From NCBI RefSeq assembly GCF_023101765.2, contig NC_064238.1, positions 2,726,001 to 2,790,000 on the forward strand: a stretch of DNA of 64,000 bases, written 5' to 3'. The number at the start of each line of letters is the position of its first letter. Position 1 is the first letter of the stretch. The notes under the pieces are model-generated. The model was not told the origin of the DNA. It worked only from the letters and a program-made list of their open reading frames with translations, and did no database searches. Below, piece after piece: positions 32,733 to 41,935 of the stretch. The position numbers and the translations under genes are program-made. The stretch comes from Spodoptera frugiperda. Taxonomy: Eukaryota > Arthropoda > Insecta > Lepidoptera > Noctuidae.

Positions 32733-34649
32733 CTGAAATATCAGTAGTTATTTGTGTAAGTTCATTTATTTATAGCCTGCCCAAGTATGTTCCACAGATC
32801 GGTGGAAATGAAAAATGGGAGCCGGATTAATCTTTTATTTAAAAGCCGGTAAAATTAATGAACGGCTCGAGATTAAAAATGACATACAGATTTTTTGTGT
32901 CGATGATGTTGGCTTGTTGATAAAAGTGTTGGTCGGGGATGACAAATATTTTTAAGTACTTGGTGTGATCGAAAATGTCCTTCATAATAATATTTTCCCT
33001 TCTCAATGATTGTATAACTAAGAAAATATTCTATGGGGTCCACATGAGTATCTCTTTTGGCTGTATCAATATATCTATCGTCCTGATTAATTACGTGGAA
33101 CATTATTTGAATGACCATTAAAAGATCTCTTACAATCTTTGTTACACTTAAAATTTCTAGCAAATAAAAGTAAAACAATATAAGACTAACACCTGCGCGT
33201 GATTAAAAAAAGACTAACGATCTTCTGTGACTTCAACTGCCGATTGCGACCCGACATTAACATTAATTAAGAAGGGCACAGTTAAAAATCGTGACTGCGC
33301 CGGCGACTGTCGTAAAATATATCTTCCTTCTAAAACAAAACGATGTTTTGACGTATGCCCCTGCGCAACGAAGCCGACGCAGCCGAAATAGCCCGACTAA
33401 TTACGATTGGTATTCGTGTTGTTCTTATTATTTTTGAATTATGAATGGTGGGTGCTGTGATTGCTCGTAGGATATGACTGTTTGTATGTTGTATGTTATG
33501 GCTTGCTGGGTGTTTCTGTTAAGTATAATTAGTGATGGGTTCAAAATCTATTGAAAAGCTAAAACCATGCCATGGGCACTTATATGGACGTTTGTATCAT
33601 GGTCTACAGAAGAGACATAGTAATTGCTCCACGAAAACATTCATCCAAATCCACATATAATCCCGAACTAGTTGGGGAAAGGAAAGATACCAAAAATACC
33701 CAACAAAACTTTCTATCGACGATACTTGAAAAAGCTGAACTTGATAGTGCACACTGCACACAAGTCAGTTAATCCTTACAAACTGAAATCCCTACGCCCA
33801 CCATAACAGTTTCAAGAGTAGAATGAGCGCAAGCGAGCGCGGCGCGGCGCGGCTCCGGGCAATTAATAAGTTTGGACCGGCGTCGAGACGGCCGGGACCG
33901 GACGTCCGGCACGCGGCTGTCACATTGTTGTGTACTACCGTACGGACGGCAGAATAGATTATAATGGAAATATTTCACGAGTACCAGTTTAGAAGGCGTG
34001 ACGTGAAATGTGTTATTCGGAGGCTATGTTTCATTATGATATTAATTAGGGGTTTCAAATCGAAATTTGTTGGTTGAAAGGATTATAATTATTCTACTGA
34101 AATTTGGAACTAAGATATTATAGTTTATATTCCAATTCAAATGCTTTTACTCAAATTTGATCGTGCCTAATATCAAGGTAACATGTAAAATGTAGTTGCA
34201 AAAAATAAGACTTATTTTTAAATACCATTTCGTACAAACTAATAAAAGTTAACCTTGAAATTATTTTTATCTATCCACAAAACTTCCATATTCATCTTTG
34301 CTGCTAACGTTACAAGTCTCAATTTACTGGACTTCAAGTAAAAGCACACTGACTCTATACACCACAGGGCCTAGCGCTTCCTTAAAAATATTTTTATGCA
34401 CTCATTTTTATACTACTCTCCCGAAATTAGTCTTTAAACCTATTTCAATAAAGATGAAATTAATAGATAAGGGTTTATTAACTCTTAAGTTTAAATTAAG
34501 TTCATATCTTATCTTTCAATATTTCGCTGCAAATTGCTTTTCCTTTTTAATATTCAAGTTCAAAAAAAATAAAATGAGTTTGCAGTTTCTAGTTATAAAA
34601 ATATCATGGGCCTAAAAAAATATGTTTGTTTTCATTGCTATCGTTACAG
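32733..34649. other. Intronic sequence upstream of the terminal exon
   Basis: CpG-rich patches lie at 33230-33400 and 33825-33950 (GCGAGCGCGGCGCGGCGCGG, then CCGGCGTCGAGACGGCCGGG). The ORFs of 66-105 aa here have no splice context. The last 30 bases form the polypyrimidine tract of the 34650 acceptor. Confidence 0.35.
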
Positions 34650-34728
34650 GGCAGTGACAAAGAGCCAATGGCATGAACCCGCGGGCAGCGGCCTGACTCC
34701 GGTCTCCGACAAGTCTTCAGAAAGTTGA
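34650..34728 (+). CDS. Terminal coding exon of an unidentified plus-strand gene
   Basis: TGTTTGTTTTCATTGCTATC followed by GTTACAG is a textbook acceptor. The exon reads G|GCA GTG ACA AAG AGC CAA TGG CAT GAA CCC and on to TGA at 34726-34728. It encodes 25 residues starting AVTKSQWHEPAGSG, with a Ser-rich end (SDKSSES). Codons end mostly in G or C, unlike the flanks, and the GC-rich stretch begins at the acceptor and ends at the stop. The single leading G completes the CG left by the exon ending at base 55, giving WYR-AVTK. The tail reads like a flexible cytoplasmic or C-terminal tail, but the family is not recognisable. Intermediate exons may exist. Confidence 0.6.
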
Positions 34729-34884
34729 GGCCAAAAGTAGTAGCAGTTAGTTCATCATAATATACTACTACTTTCTGTACCGTAATGTAACTTACTAGGG
34801 AATATAGGTCTTACAGTAAATGGTTAAACGAGTCATTTTTAGGAATACACATTAATTGTGATTATTTTGGTTATTATTTTATTT
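34729..34884 (+). other. Probable 3' UTR start of the plus-strand gene
   Basis: It follows the TGA. No AATAAA is found until 35264-35269; only weak variants (AATATA at about 34770 and 34801) lie closer, so the poly(A) site is undecided. Confidence 0.3.
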
Positions 34885-34995
34885 TTAGCCGTCCCACTGC
34901 AGGGCAAAGGTCTACCTACCCCCCTACCACTTGTCTCTGTACAGAGCTTTCTGCGCCCTTTCCTTAACGCAGAGGCCAAGTTCGTTCTGCCATCT
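34885..34995 (+). repeat. Dispersed repeat family H
   Basis: AGCCGTCCCACTGCAGGGCA, AAGGTCTACC, then CTCTGTACAGAGCTTTCTGC match a common lepidopteran repeat known to me with the sense ...CCCACTGCTGGGCAAAGGCC... It ends near a small palindrome ATCTCCTTC-CA-GAAGGAGAT. The ORFs on both strands here come from it. Confidence 0.55.
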
Positions 34996-35761
34996 CCTTC
35001 CAGAAGGAGATTTTGGTAATCCAGTAAAAGTTTTATTGCATCATCGAGTGGATAGAGATCTAGAAATACTAGACGAAACTTACAAATATCGTTTAAACTT
35101 GCAACACACCAATACAAAATTTGGTTTCTGAACTATCATTATGACCATACTCATAGAAATGCCATTTGAAGTAGAACGCAAAAAAAAAACCATCAATGAT
35201 AAAAAGTTTGTTGTTCAACATCGAACTTTGCATATCAACGAAAATAACACTAGGTTCCCTATAAAATAAAACTAGGTAAGCTTAAACGTGAACCGATGGT
35301 TTAATTTATAATTCATTGGTCAGTTAGTGCCTACATCACTCAATTACCTGGCACTAGTGACAAACACGCGAACGGACATTTAACCTTATTTAGTTACAAC
35401 CGTCAAATAGTTTTTTAATGTTATAATTATTGTCATTTAATGGTGAACAGTTTTCTACCCTTTAGTTTACCATGTCATAGTTAATTGGCGCTTGTTAGTT
35501 ATATAGATTGAACCGTTCATTTTCATTTTATTACTTTTATGAAACAATCAACACGCTTTTTCATGGTAATTTATTGAATACTGAAAACCGTTCAGCACGC
35601 TATGTGCACATAATATTTGAAATGTAAACGTACAAAAGTTATGATGCTTTGACGTAAAATGCTTGTTATAAAAGCTAAATGAAATCACAATTTACTACCT
35701 ACCGCTAACTAAAACTGGAAAAACTTAATGGTCACTTTGAATGTAACAAGTCCAGATGTAT
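34996..35761. other. AT-rich sequence up to the TRIM insertion
   Basis: An AATAAA at about 35264 could serve the plus-strand gene. No other feature. Confidence 0.3.
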
Positions 35762-35999
35762 TGTGGCGACACATTGACAAGTAACAAGTGACAGATGACA
35801 GTAGTCGCACATCGACGAGCAAAATCAACGGATGACGTCACAAATATCCTGCATCGCACATACGAAGTTTACATGCGAATTAACACGGATAGAAAATCCC
35901 AACGAACAACAGTTGGGCAGAAAGCCCGCCAGGCATGATCACCTCGCCTGGTCGGAGGAACCTCCTTTTCTTAGGGAACTTTACTCTCTGTTCCCTAAA
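35762..35999 (+). repeat. 5' LTR of the TRIM
   Basis: 238 bp starting TGTGGCGACAC and ending CTGTTCCCTAAA. It contains TGACGTCA (CRE type) and an imperfect GGAGG..CCTCC palindrome near the end. Confidence 0.9.
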
Positions 36000-36499
36000 G
36001 TGGTGACCCCGACGTGATTGAAACCAACCTTCACGGAGCAGATCAGCACCGTCATCCTTATCGCCATCTCCCTCACCTATCACTTCTCCGCTGAGCGGTA
36101 ATCAAGTCGCAGCCAACCAGCATCCTCGGCCTCATCAGGGACCACCACACGCTACATCGAAGATATGCAGCCTGGTTCTTCCCTACGGCCTCATCAGCGT
36201 CTAGGCACAGCACTCTGCACACGGTCTGAGGACGTCTTCCTCCCTTCAACGCAGACGCCAGCCACTACGCACCTACCCTCGCAGCATCAATTCCCCGACT
36301 CACCGTGGGACACTGCGAGCCTCACTACTCCGACTCACTGGAGTATCACCCTGCACCGCTCACCCGACTCACTGGGCATTCAGCGGCACAGTTCCGACTC
36401 ACTGGAACTAGGGACATTCTACACTGGCTCTGGCACCGCTCATCTCAAGCATCGACAGCCGTCTCAACAGGATCGACCTCCGGTCTTGGGGGGGAGTGA
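36000..36499 (+). other. TRIM interior: PBS-like site, short repeats, polypurine tract
   Basis: PBS-like at 36001-36020; polypurine tract 36488-36496. The interior is much richer in GC than the host DNA. CCGACTCACTGG occurs at 36330, 36364 and 36394, with a related CCGACTCACCG at 36295, about 30-35 bp apart. A Pro/Ser/Thr-rich ORF of 116 codons (36165-36515) runs into the right LTR; it has no recognisable gag motif and is probably incidental. Confidence 0.8.
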
Positions 36500-36737
36500 T
36501 GTGGCGACACATTGACAAGTAACAAGTGACAGATGACAGAAGTCGCACATCGACGAGCAAAATCAACGGATGACGTCACAAATATCCTGCATCGCACATA
36601 CGAAGTTTACATGCGAATTAACACGGATAGAAAATCCCAACGAACAACAGTTGGGCAGAAAGCCCGCCAGGCATGATCACCTCGCCTGGTCGGAGGATCC
36701 TCCTTTACTTAGGGAACTTTACTCTCTGTTCCCTAAA
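36500..36737 (+). repeat. 3' LTR of the TRIM
   Basis: Same length as the left LTR. Differences are T to A in GACAGTAG/GACAGAAG, A to T in GGAGGAACC/GGAGGATCC, and T to A in TTTTCTTA/TTTACTTA (3 of 238, 98.7 percent identity). Confidence 0.9.
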
Positions 36738-36792
36738 GTATAATGTACACCGACTTAGGAATATTGTTATGAAAAACACATCACGTCACTTT

Positions 36793-36910
36793 TGCTTATA
36801 AGTGGCCACTACTGACCAAAGGCTTTTCCTCACAAGGAGAAGGTTTGAGCATTAATCACCAAGCTTGCTCACGATGTTTTCCTTCACCGTTAGTCAGTGG
36901 TGTCTAAATA
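36793..36910 (-). repeat. Dispersed repeat family C, copy 4 (minus, internally deleted)
   Basis: The minus strand reads TTAGACACCACTGACTAACG, GTGAAGGAAAACATCGTGAG, then jumps to CAAGCTTGGTGATTAATGC and AGGAGAAAAGCCTTTGGTCA. The AACCTGGG...CCCGCATTG centre is missing. Confidence 0.8.
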
Positions 36911-39900
36911 TGCTTATGAAAAACAAGCATGTATATTTCAGTTTAGTCTGACAGCTGTATACCAGTTCTATCAATCTTCATTCAGGTCAAACTCCGTTTG
37001 GGAACTACGATAGTAAAAATCTCCAAGAATATTTATTTTCTCAGTCCAACTGTTTGTTATAAAACAATGCCAAGTTATTCGCACTAGCTCCAAGAAGTTC
37101 TATTACTTCAACGCCAGAACAAAACCAGAGCGACAGATCACAAAACATTTACCAAAGAGGTCACGTCTGAATAACTAATATAACACACACAAAACTATCC
37201 CCGTATAACTCACAAACAAAACTTGCCTGATAAATCTCAACCAGATATCGTATAAAACAAATTTTTCCAACTAAATACATAATTCATACAAAGACTGTAT
37301 CGATAATCGGTTGGCTTGCTACCGGGCACCGTTTTCTTTGTGAACGCCTGGAGCCACGCAGATAGGGCGCTCGGCAGAAATAATAGGACAACTTTTATCA
37401 GTGGCAGAGACAAGCAAACCGAATGGTAGCTTATCGGTGAAATACTCTTTCAAATTACAGTGGTGGCGTAACTTTTTATCGACTTGCCCCCGGCTTCGGA
37501 CCTCATAATCAATAAGTGGCTAGTACTATCTAACTGCCTGATTGCAAACGAAGCTGTGTAAGTACGAAATTACTGGAAATTTGTACGATTGTTGTTAGTT
37601 CTTGCAGGGGGATAGAGATGAGTTTTAAATCCTCTTTCTATAATAGTTGAATTGATTTTAAGTATGAATTATAGTTTGCAACTTTTTAAGTTGCAGCCCT
37701 GGCAATTGTATTTTATAAACCACTAAAGCCTCTATAAAATAGATAACTATTATAACGTTCTTCTAACACATTGTCAATTTGCTATAATTAAAAACCTCTT
37801 CAAAATAATTCACATCATCAAAATCTGCTCTAATTTCAATCACAATACGAATCGTTCTAATCCACATGTACCTATGGACAGGCTATCCTGGCCACACATT
37901 ACCCGTTATCTCCAACGTGTCATACACACAAAACATTTTCCGGCTAAAAGTGGGTTATCACAGTTCACAATGGGTCTGCTAGCCGCGACTCCATCAGATA
38001 GGCCTCTTGCCAGTTGCCTCAGACTTGGCTCACTAACAAATATGACTGGAAATACTTCGTAGGGTAGCCATGAGTAATTGTTGGTGCTTAGAGATTGTTT
38101 TTGTTATATTAATTACTGGGAAGTTGAACTGAATTATGGTAATATCTTACAGTGAAAAGCAAAGATCTAATATTAACTTTCGGTTAATTTTGGATTACAA
38201 ATCTAAAGTAATTGACTGTATTTTTTTTCGGTTTGTTGCTTATTTTCTGCCAAACGATTCCAGGCTTTCGGAATCGACAATATCATTTAAATTATTATTT
38301 TTGTGAACTTTACAATTGCTACGTATTCATTATTGTATATTATTATCTCTCGTATCTAAACATACCCTCATTAATGTTATCAGTTCTGAGATCTGGAGGA
38401 CAACTAAATTTGGAATATTCAGTTTGGCGTAGTTTTGTGAATTATTGAATGGTTTTGAGTAAACAGCGTGGGTGAGCTTTAGATACGTACCAATATCTCA
38501 TTTGCTTGAAGTGCTCTTTTCAATATTGATTGTAAATTAAGATATTGTCTTATAATAAGTCATTGTCATAGAGTTTGCAGTTTACAATAGATGTTGTTTT
38601 AAATTATTCCAATTTTCTAATACTATTTCACTTTCTGTCATGTGTGAGGTTATCTATAGAAACATATTTTGATGTATTACCAGTCCTAACAAACAAACCC
38701 TGCACCTAAAACTAGACTTCTACAAAAACATTTCACTAAACAAATATATGGACACTACTGACAAAAAGTTTGCTTAGGATTAGCCAAGTACTCAGCCATG
38801 CAAAACCAAATATAAAATTGGTAAATATTATACATAACTTCAGCGCTCCACTGTAACTGTAACTCAATCTTGGCTCTGTAGTGCACATGTCGCGTTTGCA
38901 AGTGATTGCTCACTTAATTTAAACTTTGTTTCTTCTTTACATTCGCAAACATTTCATCTCACGAACAAACAAATATGACAACAGTATTAAAGTAAATTTT
39001 GACTCGAATTTATGGTCATATGAGTCTCTATTTTTGCCTGTTTAAGTTGGCTTGTTTAGTTTATTAGTTCTGTTTTAAGTACTCTAATTCTTCTATAAGA
39101 CTAAAGCCAGCTCCGACCACCATTGGCACCTTCAAGTTGGTTTTAAGTAGGTATCTTGTATAGACTTCTCTCTACTATTCTCTCACATTATTCTTTATTT
39201 GATTGACCTTTGAATTTGTTTAGGCATTTCTTCTCAGAATAATCCGATAGGAAATCCTGGCCTCGTCTAGTTATTTTAGAGGTTGACGTGCAAAAGTGTA
39301 ACCTATTTGCAAAAATAAATATCATTTATGATATATCATTTACTAGGTCAGATTATTATACATTTGAAAATGCGTAGTATAAATTCGGCGTTAATTTACC
39401 TTCACAAGGGCAGTCTACATAAGGTATCGGATGTTATTAACTATCAAAGCTGCAGCCCTGAGCTATCAATACAACATTAATTTCTAATTTCCTTCTACGC
39501 AAAATCCCTCCTGTGAACTATAATTGCTTTGTCACTTTCAACTTCAGGTTCATAAATAATCTCACAAAAGAGTTTTTAAATCTTGACTTCGGTTTATTTA
39601 TTTATTGTAAGGAATCAAAATAAACATAAAATGTAGCTTGGTAAAAGTCACATTCGTTCACTCTTGACCAACAATAGGCTAGTTTCCTACTAGTCAAATT
39701 CAATACTTTTTTCGAAACGTCAAAAACCATATTTTCTATGAATTTTGTATGAAATACTCTATTATGACGTCATCAGATTTATACTTCAAATAGCAGACTT
39801 ATTTCTAGAAATTTAGTTAGAAAAAATCGAAAATTAAGTAGTTCATCAAATTTATGAATGAGAGTGTGATTATTTTTGAATATTTTATTGTATTGAAAAG

Positions 39901-40244
39901 TTGTAATAATTTATTTTTGACCCAGTCATCATCACTATTGCCAGGTTTCGAACCTACCACGACTTTCATCGATACGAGTAAGAGCATCATAATGAAACAT
40001 TTCAAATTCATCACGATAGAAGTTCGCATGTGTGCATACAAATCATATCGCCCGCCGTGTGTTCACTGTATTGCCAGAGTTGATGTGTGTCGAAGTTGCC
40101 ATCAACTTATTGGGCTAGCCGCTTATTTGCGAAGCTGGATATTGGCGATATCATGAGTGCATTACTGTTTAGCTCAATAGTGATACCTTTAGTTAATACT
40201 GAAAATCTGTGTGAACTGTGCAAGAGCTTAAAGGTCTGTAAATT
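36911..40244. other. Unique AT-rich sequence
   Basis: A GC-richer patch (37305-37500) includes ACTTGCCCCCGGCTTCGG, possibly an old repeat fragment. ATGACGTCAT (39764-39773) is a CRE-type palindrome. 39936-39960 on the minus strand contains GGTAGGTTCGAAACCTGG, which resembles the head of family C. The TTG-started 78-codon frame at 38212 has a hydrophobic start but no true ATG. No gene is supported. Confidence 0.3.
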
Positions 40245-40510
40245 GTAAAGGAGGTAGGCAGAGGTGCACATTACGGCACATAATGCCACTGTAAAATGTA
40301 TACTCAATTTTTACCATTTGTGTTATAAGTCCCATCTAATAGGAGGTGAGCCTGTTGCCATATACTGAGCACAATTCCAGACACCGTGCTACTACTGAGA
40401 AATTTTCGAAAAACCGAAAAATGCCTAATAATTCTTTGCTCGATTCGGGAATCGAACCCGAGAATCCTTGCCCTTCAGTCGCTGTTCTGACCATTTAACC
40501 AACCAAGGTT
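40245..40510 (-). repeat. SINE family 1, near-complete copy (minus)
   Basis: The minus strand shows the head ACCTTGGTTGGTTAAATGGT, the B box GGGTTCGATTCCCGAATCG, TTTTTCGGTTTTTCGAAAAT, AGTAGTAGCACGGTGTCTGG and CATTATGTGCCGTAATGTGC. It is more diverged in the head than the 25800 copy. Confidence 0.9.
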
Positions 40511-40659
40511 TTAAAATCATAGTAATTTTTTCACAAAATTTTGAGAACTAACCATAAAAACAAATGCAAAGTGCAAACACGACTCATTAAATACTGTTAA
40601 CGACTTAATGTTTCTTGCTTTGATGATACTGTTTTTCGTCTCCTACTTTACATCTATAC

Positions 40660-41094
40660 ATGAACATTCAAATTGGAAACCTGCTTTTTAAAGTTGGTTC
40701 AAAACCCAAGCCTTCGGAACGAACGGGTGATGGCGCGAGTGTGTACAAACTTATTTATACGTCGCTCGAACTACGGCGCAGCGTAGAGAGTGTCTGGCGT
40801 TATGGGGTGCCGAGTGCTTGCTACTGTGCTGCCTTTACACTACTCTCCTGCTTACTTGCTGTTACTAATCTTGAAGCAGTACTGTACGTAGTAGCATTTC
40901 CTTACAATACATTTGTGGTATTTTACATAAGCTTTAGATCTGTTGGAATATATGAAAATAAATGGTTATTTTTTGGAGCTAGTCTTACTTTTTGTCACTT
41001 TATTATCTTTCTTTTAATTGAAATCATTAAATTTTTAATTGTCATCGTACTTAGAGAAGAATTTTGTTCACTAATATGGGTCTTCTGGTTTTAA
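40660..41094 (+). CDS. Uncertain 144-codon ORF, possible small membrane protein
   Basis: This is the longest ATG-initiated ORF not caused by a simple repeat. The first half lies in GC-richer DNA (KPSERTGDGASVYKLIYTSL...). Two hydrophobic stretches follow: roughly residues 50-92 (with ACYCAAFTLLSCLLAV) and 102-132 (GASLTFCHFIIFLLIEII), so it would be a two- or three-pass membrane protein. A TTTTAAAG acceptor-like site lies at about 40692. An ORF of this length is expected by chance about once in a few such windows, and the second half is AT-rich, so it may well be spurious. A minus-strand TATAAATA lies at about 40752-40759 in the same patch. No family is recognised. Confidence 0.22.
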   Translation: MNIQIGNLLFKVGSKPKPSERTGDGASVYKLIYTSLELRRSVESVWRYGVPSACYCAAFTLLSCLLAVTNLEAVLYVVAFPYNTFVVFYISFRSVGIYENKWLFFGASLTFCHFIIFLLIEIIKFLIVIVLREEFCSLIWVFWF

Positions 41095-41172
41095 TTCCCA
41101 TGAAAACATTTGATAAATATACATCTTCATCCGTATTAAATTCCCATGAAAACATTTGAAAAATCTACAACT
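41093..41172 (+). repeat. 46-bp imperfect tandem duplication
   Basis: AATTCCCATGAAAACATTTG occurs at 41093 and again at 41139, each followed by A/T-AAAT-A/C-TACA. It starts exactly at the stop of the 40660 ORF. Confidence 0.85.
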
Positions 41173-41209
41173 TAATAACACAACCATCTATTTCAAAAAC
41201 TGCAGAGGC

Positions 41210-41674
41210 AAGTTACTAGCTCAAGTAGACTGTATGAGTTACAACGGCAGCTTGGGACGCGTGTCTCGTCACTCAGTGGTACTCAATAATGTATATGCAG
41301 CCTGAATCGCGCGGCCTACGATCCGCTTCCATCACACAAAAATGCCACTTTGACACACTGTCCATGTAAACAAAGGCTTGATTAAGCGGATTGATTAAGT
41401 ATTTTGTGATTTATCAGCTGACATCAATATACCCATGTATTCTGTAAAAACGTTTTACTTCGGTACGTTTATTTCGATAGTAGGTAGTTTAAAATTTCGA
41501 TTTATTAAAGTCCTCTGTGAACAATCTATCGATGATTCAGGTTAAGTGTCTTGTTTAGAACTGCTTTGTAATTACTAATCAGAAAGTTTAGGATAGGCAC
41601 TACTAGGTATCTGAAATATGACATCAGGACTCGTCAAGAAACTTAAACATTAAGGACCATTACTGATATTATAA
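41210..41674. other. Unique sequence with CpG-enriched 41225-41345
   Basis: GGGACGCGTGTCTCGTCACT, CAGTGG and GAATCGCGCGGCCTACGATC. TCAGT at 41274 fits an arthropod initiator, but there is no TATA box. The rest is AT-rich. Confidence 0.25.
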
Positions 41675-41935
41675 TTGAATCCATTCGCCAACATTAATCA
41701 TTTTGAAATTTATGTCCCCATGATTGAACATAAAGAAAAATCCATACTACCAGCAATTCTTACATCTCCTAATGAGTCATCAGTAACACCTACACAGTCA
41801 CACGCACTAAAATATAACCTTGAACCTGAATTAGGTACTTTTCGCACCCACTTGGTGGTACTAGAGCCGTCTGAAGTAGTCTGGCGCGAGACACCAAGGG
41901 GAGCCCTAGAACTACTTGTACGGGGAGTTGGGTAA
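41675..41935 (+). other. Open stretch on both strands, exon or repeat fragment
   Basis: The plus frame is open for 87 codons without an early ATG and ends near a donor-like TTGG|GTAAGA at 41932. Its C-terminal half (LEPSEVVWRETPRGALELLV) has a coding-like composition. The minus strand is open for 81 codons over the same bases, so openness is partly due to composition. No acceptor with a pyrimidine tract is visible. It could be an exon, a fossil of a transposon ORF, or chance. Confidence 0.25.

Larger units (their letters stand above)
35762..36737 (+). mobile_element. Complete miniature LTR retrotransposon (TRIM-like), 976 bp
   Basis: Two direct repeats of 238 bp (35762-35999 and 36500-36737) flank a 500-bp interior. 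One base after the left LTR is TGGTGACCCCGACGTGA, a primer-binding-site-like string starting TGG. Just before the right LTR is a polypurine tract, GGGGGGGAG. GTAT occurs immediately before the left LTR (35758-35761) and after the right LTR (36738-36741) as a target duplication. The LTRs start TGTGGCGACAC and differ at three positions. There is no gag, protease, reverse transcriptase or integrase, so it must move in trans. A Ty3/gypsy origin is suggested by the 4-bp duplication and LTR start; the primer tRNA is not identified. Confidence 0.92.

Noticed and set aside
32687..32747. Plus-strand exon AAFGDTRVAEWVRLKYQ
   Set aside because: Open only because the patch is GC-rich; no pyrimidine-rich acceptor on the plus strand, whereas the minus strand has both splice sites.
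34298..34615. 105-aa ORF just upstream of the terminal exon
   Set aside because: AT-driven composition, lies in the intron and includes the acceptor region; no start context or conservation signal.
36165..36515. 116-aa ORF as a gag-like gene of the TRIM
   Set aside because: No zinc knuckle or other gag motif, Pro/Ser/Thr low-complexity composition, and it runs into the LTR.
38212..38448. 78-aa ORF with signal-peptide-like start
   Set aside because: The start is TTG, not ATG, and the hydrophobic residues come from T-rich DNA.
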